Assembly (NCBI GenBank): GCA_963841995.1
Contig: CAWJEX010000004.1
Location: 62,001 to 126,000, forward strand
Origin: DATDPM01 sp963841995
GTDB lineage: Bacteria > Pseudomonadota > Alphaproteobacteria > DATDPM01
DNA length: 64,000 nucleotides
Direction: 5' to 3'
Below the pieces are notes generated by a model. That model was not told the origin of the DNA, searched no databases, and worked only from the letters and a program-made list of their open reading frames with translations. The position numbers and the translations under genes are program-made. The stretch's first letter is position 1. The number at the start of each line of letters is the position of its first letter. Below, in pieces: positions 27,531 to 36,966 of this stretch.

Positions 27531-28316
27531 TCACCCCTTTGCGAAATCCTGAAGAGCGAGGCTGAAAGGCTCCGGCGAAACGCTGACCGGGCCGGTGAAC
27601 GGGTAGTTGATCGAGACGATGACGAGCAGCGCCATGAACACGACGACGGAAAGCATGGTCGTCATGAGCAGCTGGGCGCGCATTCTCCGAACCGAAGAAG
27701 AAGGCCGAGCCGACGGTGATCACCCCGCCGACGACCAGGACCGACCAGATAATGCCGGGGACGGCACCGGCGGCGACCACGATCCGCTCGCGGCGCGCCT
27801 GGGTGATTTGGCCGAGCTGGTGGAAAATCTCGGCCATGACGACGGAGCCGCGACTGCCGGCCGGCTCGGTTTTCAGCGCCGCGGCGTAAACGTCGTTCAG
27901 CGCGCGGGTGGTATCGTGGCTGGTGTGGCCGCGCGCCATCGCCGCCCAATCGTCGTCGAGCACGCTGTTCACGTAAGCGGTCAGCCGGTCGCGCAGCTCG
28001 ATAGTGGCGTCGCCGCCGATCCGGCCGCTCAGCCAATAGACGGCGACGACCGCCGCGGCTTCCTGGGAAACCGCATTTTCCGCGTCGTGAAATTTTTGCC
28101 ACACGACGATCACCGCAAAGCCCAACCAACCGCGTAGATCACGCTGACGGTGGCGAAGATGAAGGTCGCGACTTCATTGTTGATCTTCAGCCGTTCGGCG
28201 GTCAGACGGCGGCGGAGAAGAACGAGTCCAAGGGTGGTCAGGCTCGTCGGTAGAACGACCACGAGGAAAAAGCACAACCACAGGGGTATGCCGGCAAGAA
28301 ACAAATCGATGTTCAC
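27531..28316 (-). pseudogene. DUF4239 (bestrophin-like) membrane protein with two apparent frameshifts
   Basis: A membrane protein of about 262 residues if two one-base gaps are restored. The N-terminal segment begins at GTG 28316 (NIDLFLAGIPLWLCFFLVVV) and has two hydrophobic spans; a central soluble helical part carries QKFHDAENAVSQEA and DDDWAAMARG; two C-terminal spans end SINYPFTGPVSVSPEPFS. The breaks lie at about 28122-28130 and at the AA near 27682-27684. Function unknown, distantly bestrophin-like. Its last ~38 residues are duplicated as a fragment at 26340-26457. Confidence 0.65.
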
Positions 28317-28489
28317 GCCTTTGCCCGAATGGCGCCGATGATTGGCTTGCGGTTTATCAGTTTGCGGCTCAAAGGATCCTCCGCCCAATTCTAGCGTTCG
28401 GCGCGACCTAATGTAACGATCATATATAAGCGAATGCCGCCCGGGACATCGCCCCAGGAATTCCCGCCTTTCCCCAGATCGTCTGCGGC

Positions 28490-28612
28490 TCAGCCCGAAG
28501 GCGCGACGTAGATCATCCACGATACCCCGAAGCGGTCGGCGACGATGCCGAAGCGCCGCGAGAAAAAGGTTTTGGTCATCGGCATTTGCGCTTGGCCGCC
28601 GTCGGCGAGATG
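28490..28612 (-). pseudogene. C-terminal fragment of a VOC/PhnB-like protein (copy 2)
   Basis: About 40 residues remain: LADGGQAQMPMTKTFFSRRF, then GIVADRFGVSWMIYVAPSG and a stop. Upstream the similarity ends abruptly and the toxin-antitoxin-like frame begins on the other strand. It is the partner of the fragment at 26233-26335. Confidence 0.65.
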
Positions 28613-28672
28613 TAGCCTCGTCTCGCCACGTGACTTGGCACCTGACACGTTATAGGTTACATTAGAGGCGCG

Positions 28673-28972
28673 ATCCGGAGTTTCAGGCACAAGGGACTGA
28701 AACGGCTGTTCGAGGATGGCGAGCGCAAGGGCGTCCGGCCCGACCAGTTGGAGAAAGTCGAAAACATCCTTTTCATCCTGAATCGCGCGAAGACGCCGGA
28801 CGACATAAATCTTCCCGGTTTCCGCTCGCATCCGCTCAAAGGTGCTCTGAAAGGCTTCTGGGCGGTTACGGTGCGGGCAAACTGGCGGATCGTTTTCCGG
28901 TTTGAGGACGGCGACGCCGCAGATATCGATTTGGTCGATTATCATTATTCGGTTGCCATTGGAGAACGCACC
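28673..28972 (+). CDS. higB: HigB-like toxin region lacking a normal start and a stop
   Basis: RelE/HigB-type mRNA interferase sequence: IRSFRHKGLKRLFEDGERKG, PDDINLPGFRSHPLKGALKG, and WAVTVRANWRIVFRFEDGDA, ending at LVDYH where family members usually stop. No ATG, GTG or TTG precedes the conserved start in frame; GCG stands where a start would be expected, and the first usable codon is the internal TTG at 28748. No stop follows LVDYH, so the frame runs on into the antitoxin ATG at 28973. The gene is therefore either damaged, affected by base errors, or an unusual fusion. Confidence 0.65.
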
Positions 28973-29260
28973 ATGCCGATGAAAATGCCGCCGCACCCGG
29001 GCCGGATTGTCCGGCAGGAGTGCATTGAACCTCTGGGCTTGACGGTGACCGCCGCGGCGGAAGGGCTCGGCGTCACGCGCAAGGCCCTGTCTGAGCTTCT
29101 CAACGGCAAATCCGGAATATCCCCAGAGATGGCGATACGCCTGTCCAAGGCGTTCGGCAGCCGCCCGGAAATGTGGCTGGGGCTCCAGATGGATTACGAC
29201 TTGGCCCGGATCGGCAAGAAAGCCGCCCAAATCAAAGTCCGGTGCTACCGCGCAGCTTGA
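28973..29260 (+). CDS. higA: HigA-family antitoxin
   Basis: A 95-residue XRE-type HTH antitoxin of the HigA/VapI family: MPPHPGRIVRQECIEPLGLT, then AAAEGLGVTRKALSELLNGK and SKAFGSRPEMWLGLQMDYD. It would bind and neutralise HigB and repress the pair's promoter. ATG 28973 has GGAGAA 6-7 bases upstream, so it can be translated alone even though its frame is continuous with the toxin upstream. Downstream, ettA is an unrelated core gene on the same strand. Confidence 0.85.
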   Translation: MPMKMPPHPGRIVRQECIEPLGLTVTAAAEGLGVTRKALSELLNGKSGISPEMAIRLSKAFGSRPEMWLGLQMDYDLARIGKKAAQIKVRCYRAA

Positions 29261-29399
29261 CCGGCATTTCCTTAATGTTTGCTTCGTCCATAGATGCGAC
29301 AGCGGCCGGCGCTGGCGTCGTTGCGCCCGCCCCGGCAAGCCGTTAAAAGGTGCTGCGCCGCGTGCGGCGCAAAGATAAATCCCCCAAATCGGAGTTTCC

Positions 29400-31082
<1,683 letters not shown>

Positions 31083-31123
31083 GCGGTTCCTGAGAACCGT
31101 CGAAGCGGGGCTCAAAAACGAAG

Positions 31124-31146
31124 CGGCGGGCCATAAGCCCGCCGCC
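31124..31146. terminator. Bidirectional hairpin between ettA and mlaC
   Basis: GCGGCGGGC (31124-31132) pairs perfectly with GCCCGCCGC (31138-31146) around a 5-base loop, in the gap between two convergent genes. AAAAAC upstream and GTTT downstream give weak T tracts on either strand, so it could end both transcripts. Confidence 0.55.
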
Positions 31147-31190
31147 ACCGTTTCCCCCGACCGATCAGGCCCCGACCAACTTACGCAGAT

Positions 31191-31812
31191 TTATCCGTTG
31201 TTCGCGTGCAGCGATGCGGTCTTTTCGCGCAGGGCGTCGATGAGCCCGCCGATCTTGCCGTCGTGTTGCAGAATCTCGTTGGCGAATTGATCGCGATAGG
31301 TGGTGATCATGCTCACCCCTTCGATCTTGATGTCGCGAAATCTTCGGCTTGCCGTCCACATCGCCGATGATCCATTCGAGCTTGGTGGGCGGTCCGTCGG
31401 ACGACACGATGTCGGAGAACACGATGGTAACACCGTCGGCGCCGACCTGCGCCGATTTGGTCGTGAAGCCCTGGCCCGTGTAGTCCCGGAACTGGCCGGC
31501 GTAAATCGTCACGACGTAATCCTCGAACAGCGGGACGTATTGCGCTTTTTCATCGTCGGTGGCGCGGGGCCAGAAGCGGCCGAGCGCGCTGCGGGCGATG
31601 TAAGAGATGTCGAATCCTTCCTCGAACAGCGTTTTGAAGCGCCAAATCAGCTCGGCGTCGGAAAAATTCTTCTCGGTCAACAATTCGATCGCGCGATGGC
31701 TGAAATCATTGATGAAAGTCTGGGCATCTTGCGCCGGATCGGCGGCAGCCGGCCGGCCGGCCAGCCCGACAACGACGCAGACGAACGGAATTAGAAGACG
31801 GCGTGTAATCAT
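31191..31812 (-). CDS. mlaC: MlaC/Ttg2D-family phospholipid-binding periplasmic protein (frameshifted)
   Basis: Periplasmic lipid shuttle of about 206 residues; an N-terminal signal (LLIPFVCVVVGLAGRPAAAD) is followed by the MlaC domain with RFWPRATDDEKAQYVPLFED and a C-terminal DIKIEGVSMITTYRDQF. Hopanoid-cluster HpnM proteins are close relatives. The frame breaks after GKPKI: one surplus base in the T run (plus-strand AAA at 31338-31340) separates it from the end, and removing it restores the family. Its ATG overlaps the mlaA stop by four bases, so the two are translationally coupled. The MlaFED transporter is not in this window. Confidence 0.82.
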
Positions 31813-32693
31813 GACCGCACCAAATCGCGCACTAGAGCGACGACGATTTCTCCGATACCAGACTCTGACGCCGGCGACATCGCGGGTTTCACGCCTTTGT
31901 CTTTTTCGCTCATATAGCTCGGAGCGACCGTGCCCGGCGTCGGCTCGCCGTTATTGATTTCGTCAATCCGGCGCTGGCGATACAGACTACGAATAGTAGC
32001 ATAGAAATCGAGCGACGTGCGCTTGATGTCGTCCAAGACGTCGATCACTTGCGCGCGCTTGTCGATACCGTCGATCGCTGCCCGCACATAGGCCAAATAA
32101 CTGCGGTTGGTATTCTCGAGGTACATGTTCATCGGATCGATGAACCCGTCGGCGACAATACCGACGGTGTCCCGCGGATTGGATGGGCCCAAGACCGGCA
32201 GCACGAGATACGGGCCTTCGCCCACACCCCAAACCGCAAGCGTCTGGCCGAAATCTTCATCGTGATACGGTAACCCGATATCGCCTCCGACATCGAACAA
32301 GCCGCCGACGCCAATCGTGGAGTTGACGAGCATGCGGCCGAGAGTCGTTCCGGCGCGCTTGAATTCGGCTTGCAGCAGGTCGTTGGCGAAAATAACCGGC
32401 GAATGAAGGTTGTTCAGGAAATTGCGCAAGCTGTGTCTGGCGGGTGTGGGCACCACCGCGACATAGCCTTCGGCCAGGGGCCGGATCAGGTAAGCATCCG
32501 CGAACTCGTTGAACGCAAATATCTGGCAATTCATCGGCTCCAGCGGATCGTTCGCCTCGTTAAAGGCGGCGAGCGCATCAGGATCGGTGGGCGGAGTGGC
32601 GCAGCCCTGAAACGTTAACATCAGCCCGGCAATGAGGGTGATGCGCCCTGAATTGAGGGCAACGCGCAGGGCAGGGAATCGCAGACGGTTCAT
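31809..32693 (-). CDS. mlaA: MlaA (VacJ) family outer-membrane lipoprotein
   Basis: About 294 residues. A signal sequence ends in a lipobox-like TFQGC, with the lipidated cysteine at 31 from ATG 32693. Family blocks follow: EANDPLEPMNCQIFAFNEFA, NFLNNLHSPVIFANDLLQ, NSTIGVGGLFDVGGDIGLP and GVGEGPYLVLPVLGPSNPRD. MlaA sits in the outer membrane with a porin and removes misplaced phospholipid from the outer leaflet, passing it to MlaC. The coupled mlaA-mlaC pair supports that role. GC-normal, core-genome-like. Confidence 0.93.
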   Translation of the reverse strand: MNRLRFPALRVALNSGRITLIAGLMLTFQGCATPPTDPDALAAFNEANDPLEPMNCQIFAFNEFADAYLIRPLAEGYVAVVPTPARHSLRNFLNNLHSPVIFANDLLQAEFKRAGTTLGRMLVNSTIGVGGLFDVGGDIGLPYHDEDFGQTLAVWGVGEGPYLVLPVLGPSNPRDTVGIVADGFIDPMNMYLENTNRSYLAYVRAAIDGIDKRAQVIDVLDDIKRTSLDFYATIRSLYRQRRIDEINNGEPTPGTVAPSYMSEKDKGVKPAMSPASESGIGEIVVALVRDLVRS

Positions 32694-32747
32694 TTGCGTC
32701 TCTTTACGATTGATATCGGCTATTGGCCAAGTGTGGATGTGCGGCAA

Positions 32748-33188
32748 CGAATTAAGGACGCCCCCGCCGCGTGTTAATATCTAGCGCCGATTTCCGTAAA
32801 ACTTCCCTTAACTGTCGCGATTGCATGTGCTCCCCCAGTTTCCCCCGGGCGTTCGACCCGTTGCTGCCATCCGCCGTAACCCCTTGTGCCTCCCCCAATT
32901 TCGGGCACCGAGCGATACCCGGCCGGCCAACTCTTGTTCCTCGCGCAGCATCAACCGCACGAGATTAACTACTCCATGAAGTATCACAACATGGACGCGA
33001 ACACTAGCGGCGACAAATCGGCACTGTGTGATTCACGCCGTTTCGGTTGCATAAATGACACAAAAATAAATTAGATCAACCGCAACGAAATTTGGGCGGG
33101 TCCTAACCGCTTATTTACGATTTGTTTGATAAACATATATTTATATTGTAATGGTATCCTGAAATTTGGATGGCGGGATTTGACGGTA
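32748..33188. other. Divergent intergenic region mlaA / arsR-metF
   Basis: About 440 bases with no convincing gene. It should hold the mlaA promoter (leftward) and that of the methionine operon (rightward). The part near 33060-33160 is strongly AT-rich, unlike the rest of the window. I looked for SAM-II and SAH riboswitch features and did not recognise them. Confidence 0.4.
33135..33146. promoter_or_regulatory. AT-rich palindrome, candidate operator of the methionine operon
   Basis: ATATATTTATAT forms a perfect inverted repeat (ATATA-TT-TATAT) 43 bases before the ArsR-type regulator start. ArsR-family proteins often bind AT-rich palindromes overlapping their own promoters, so this is a plausible autoregulatory site. 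Confidence 0.35.
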
Positions 33189-34237
33189 ATGACCTTCAAT
33201 TCAACACTCGATGGATTGCGCGCAGCGGCGGAGCCGACCCGGCTGCGCATTCTGGCGCTGTGCGCCGAAGCCGAATTGAGCGTGCGCGAGCTCACTCAGA
33301 TTCTCGGCCAAAGCCAGCCCGGGTATCGCGGCATCTGAAGGTTTTGTGCGAGGCCGGTGTGCTTGACCGGTCGCAAGAGGGGACGTCGGTTTACTTCCGT
33401 CTGGCGCAAAAGGGCGACGGCGCGGAGCTGGCACGGCAATTAACGGGGCTGCTCGCCCGTGGCGAACGCGGCAAACGCGACGAACCGGTTTCCCTCGACC
33501 GCAGCCGGCTCGAACAGGTGAAACGGGCGCGGGCCGAGGCCGCCGCCGCTTATTTCAAGACCAATGCCGCCCAATGGGATCAAATCCGTTCGCTCCATGT
33601 GGACGAAACCGAAGTCGAGCGGGCGCTGATTTCCCATCTCACCGCCGAGCCGATCGGCGATTTGCTCGATATCGGCACCGGCACAGGGCGAATCCTCGAA
33701 ATCCTAGGCTCCCATATCGGAAACGGCATCGGCATCGATTTCTCGCGGGAGATGCTGGCTTTGGCGCGTGCCCGCCTCGAACGGGCGGGCTTGCGCAATT
33801 GCACGCTGCGCCAGGGCGATATGTATCAGCTCCCTTGGCCGGACGGATCCTTCGACGCCGCGGTCATACATCAAGTGCTGCATTACGCCGAAGATCCGGC
33901 TGCGGCGATTGCCGAGGCGGCGCGCATTTTGCGTCCCCGCGGGCGGCTCGCCATCGTCGATTTTGCACCCCATGAGCTGGCCGAACTCCGCGACGGTCAT
34001 GCGCACCGGCATCTCGGCTTTGCCGACCCCGACCTCGCGCGCTGGTGCCGGAGTGCGGGCCTGACGCCGATGAAGGCCGTGCATCTTGCCGGCAAACCGC
34101 TGACCGTGACGCTGTGGGTTTCGCGCCGGCCGGCCGATGCGGCCGGGACGAGAAATGCCCGCGACAAAACTAGTCCTGCGGAACAGAGGGCGGAACAGAG
34201 GGCGGAACAGAATTCGGAACGGAGGGTCGAGGCATGA
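33189..34237 (+). CDS. ArsR-type regulator fused to a SAM-dependent methyltransferase (frameshifted)
   Basis: An ArsR winged helix (LRAAAEPTRLRILALCAEAE, LSVRELTQILGQSQP) is followed by a class I methyltransferase domain with the SAM motif LLDIGTGTGRILEIL and AVIHQVLHYAEDPAAAIAE. A single missing C in the CCC run at 33318-33320 splits it; restoring it gives SQPRVSRHLKVLCEAGVLDR, the standard recognition helix. Length corrected is about 349 residues. Fusions of this type lie before metF-metH in many alphaproteobacteria and may sense SAM or SAH. It ends in a repeated EQRAEQRAEQ tail, and its stop overlaps metF by four bases. Confidence 0.82.
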
Positions 34238-35202
34238 GCGATTTCAATATCCGCCAAGCGCCGGCCCCGCCCTTTATGCCCAAGTCGCAGGATCTGAAAG
34301 TTTCATTCGAGTTCTTTCCGCCGAAGACCGAGGCCATGGAGCAGACGCTGTGGCAGGCGATCAAGCGGCTGGAGCCGCTCGCTCCGCGTTTCGTCTCGGT
34401 GACCTATGGCGCAGGCGGCAGCACGCGGGAACGCACCCATGCAACGGTGCTGCAGAATCTTGAGCGAAACTTGTCTGACGCCCGCGGCGCATCTGACTTG
34501 CGTCGGCGCACCGCGTTCCGAGATCGACGCCATCGCCACGCTCTATTGGCAAGAAGGGGTGCGCCACATCGTGGCGCTGCGCGGCGATCCGCCGGAAAAA
34601 GGAAAGCGCTATCAGCCCTATCCGGGCGGCTATGCCTATGCCTCCGATCTGGTGGCGGGATTGAAGAAGATCGCGGATTTCGAGATTTCGGTCGCTTGCT
34701 ATCCGGAATGCCATCCGGAAGCGAAATCGGCCGATGCCGATCTCGACAATCTCAAGCGCAAGATCGATTGCGGCGCCAACCGGGCCATCACCCAATTCTT
34801 TTTCGACGTGGACAGCTACCACCGCTTCGTGGATCGTTCGCGCGCCGCCGGCATCGATGTGCCGATCGTGCCGGGGATTCTCCCCGTCACCAATTTCGCG
34901 CGGGTCATCGAATTTGCCGGCAATACCGGCGCCAAGATCCCGGCGTGGATGGCCAAGCTTTTCGAGGGACTCGACGAAGACATCGAAACCCGCAAACTGG
35001 TGGCGGCGACCGCGGCCGCCGAGCAATGCCGCATGCTTCAGGCAAGCGGGATCTGCGAGTTCCACTTCTATACGCTGAACCGGGCCGATTTGACCTTCGC
35101 CATCTGCCATATCCTTGGCCTGCGCCCGCATCCGGTCGCCGCCGAAAGCGGCCCAACGGCCGGCGCGGCCAATCGGGTAAATTCCGCGCGGAAGCCCGGT
35201 AA
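34234..35202 (+). CDS. metF: Methylenetetrahydrofolate reductase (frameshifted)
   Basis: Flavoprotein of about 320 residues making 5-methyl-THF for methionine synthesis. The opening KVSFEFFPPKTEAMEQTLW and VSVTYGAGGSTRERTHATV is in one frame. From 34453 onward the family sequence continues one base later: RILSETCLTPAAHLTCVGA, then HIVALRGDPP and ITQFFFDVDSYHRFVDR. One surplus base (C at 34453) explains the first break. A second indel near the end is likely because the shifted frame runs past the metH start, whereas the original frame ends at a TAA overlapping the metH ATG (TAATG). ATGA coupling to the regulator upstream. Confidence 0.85.
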   Translation: MSDFNIRQAPAPPFMPKSQDLKVSFEFFPPKTEAMEQTLWQAIKRLEPLAPRFVSVTYGAGGSTRERTHATVLQNLERNLSDARGASDLRRRTAFRDRRHRHALLARRGAPHRGAARRSAGKRKALSALSGRLCLCLRSGGGIEEDRGFRDFGRLLSGMPSGSEIGRCRSRQSQAQDRLRRQPGHHPILFRRGQLPPLRGSFARRRHRCADRAGDSPRHQFRAGHRICRQYRRQDPGVDGQAFRGTRRRHRNPQTGGGDRGRRAMPHASGKRDLRVPLLYAEPGRFDLRHLPYPWPAPASGRRRKRPNGRRGQSGKFRAEAR

Positions 35203-36966
35203 TGAGCAAAATCCTCGATTTCTTGCGCGAGCGCGTGCTGCTCGCCGACGGCGCCATGGGAACGCGGGTCCAGGCCCTCGATCTCACGGTGGACACGGAT
35301 TTCCTCGGCGCCGAGAACTGCACCGACATTCTGACTAAGAGCCGGCCCGATTTGGTGCGCGACATCCACAAGAGCTATTTCGCCGCCGGTTCCGACGCGG
35401 TCGAGACCAACAGCTTCGGCACCTCGCCCATTACGCTGGGTGAGTTCGGGCTGTCCGCCGAGGCCTTCGACCTCAGCAAGCGTTCGGCGGAAATCGCCCA
35501 CGAAGCCGCAGAGGAATTCAACGGCGACGGCCGTGAGCGCTTCGTCTTGGGTTCGATCGGACCGGGAACGAAGCTCCCGACGCTTGGCCATATCGATTAC
35601 CAAACGTTGGAAGATGCGATCGCCGTCCAATGCGCAGGTCTCGTTGCTGGCGGCATCGATGCGTTTCTGATCGAAACCTGCCAGGACCCGCTGCAGATGA
35701 AGGCGGCGGTCAACGCCACCAAGCGGGCCAGGCTCGAGGCCAATCAAGATATTCCGCTCATTGTTCAGGTGACGGTGGAAACCACCGGCACGCTTCTGGT
35801 CGGCACCGATATCGCGGCGGCGGCCACCATCGTCAAAGCCCTCGACGTGCCGATCATCGGCCTCAATTGCGCCACCGGACCGCAGGAAATGTCCGAGCAC
35901 GTCAAATGGCTGGCGGAAAACTGGCCGGGGATGATTTCGATCCTGCCCAATGCCGGCTTGCCCGAGCTGGTGGAAGGCGCGCCCCATTATCCGCTGGGTG
36001 CTGCGGAATTGGCAAATTGGCACGAGCGTTTCGTCGAAGAAGACGGCGTCAACATCATCGGCGGCTGCTGCGGCACCGACGAACGGCATATCGCCGCCCT
36101 CGATGCGATGCTGCGGAGGCGCGCCGGCAACAAACTCCGCCCAAAGCCGGTTGAACGCAAAGTGTTCTGGGTGCCGGCGGTTGCTTCGCTCTATTCGCAA
36201 GTGCCGCTCCGCCAGGAAGCCGCTTATTTCTCCATCGGCGAACGCTGCAACGCCAATGGCAGCAAGAAATTCCGCGAATATCAGGACGCCGGCAATTGGG
36301 ACGGCTGCGTCGAGATGGGACGCGAGCAGATCCGCGAAGGCTCCCACGCTCTCGATATCTGCACCGCCTTCGTCGGCCGCGACGAATCGGCGGACATCCG
36401 CGAGGTCGTAACCCGGATGCGGGGATCGGTGAACGCACCGCTGGTGTTCGATTCAACCGAATATCCGGTGCTCGAATTCGCGCTGAAGCTCTATGGCGGC
36501 AAGGGAATCATCAATTCGATCAATTTCGAGGACGGTGAAGCGCCGGCGGCGAAGAAATTGGCCCTGGCAAAAAGATTTGGCGCGGCGGTGATCGCCCTTA
36601 CCATCGACGAAGGCGGGATGGCCAAGGAAGCCGACCACAAGCTCGAGATCGCCAAAAGGCTATACGATTTCGCCTGCAACAGATACGGGCTGCCGCCGTC
36701 GGATCTCTTATTCGATCCGCTGACCTTCACGATCTGCACCGGCAACGAGGACGACCGCAAGCTCGGCCTCAACAGTCTCGATGCGATCGAGCAAATCGCC
36801 AAGGAAATGCCGGAGTGCCAGATCATTCTCGGTCTCTCCAATATTTCCTTCGGCCTCAACCCGGCCGCCCGCCACGTTCTGAATTCGGTGTTCCTCGATC
36901 AGGCGCTAAAGCGCGGACTGACCGGCGCCATTGTCCATATTAGCAAGATCATGCCGCTGCATAAGA
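35202..36966 (+). CDS. metH: Cobalamin-dependent methionine synthase, N-terminal part (before frameshift)
   Basis: The homocysteine-binding and folate-binding modules of MetH. The Hcy domain opens LLADGAMGTRVQALDL and contains zinc-ligand IIGGCCGTDERHIA near residue 290; the pterin-binding module has FSIGERCNANGSKKF and LDICTAFVGRDE. The enzyme transfers methyl from 5-methyl-THF via cobalamin to homocysteine. The frame is good to SKIMPLHK, where one surplus A (36966-36967) breaks it; removing it gives LHKIPKEEARVAEDLIYD. ATG 35202 overlaps the metF stop. Confidence 0.95.

Noticed and set aside
32748..33188. SAM or SAH riboswitch upstream of the methionine operon
   Set aside because: I compared the region by eye with SAM-II and SAH aptamer cores and found no match; a covariance-model scan would be decisive.
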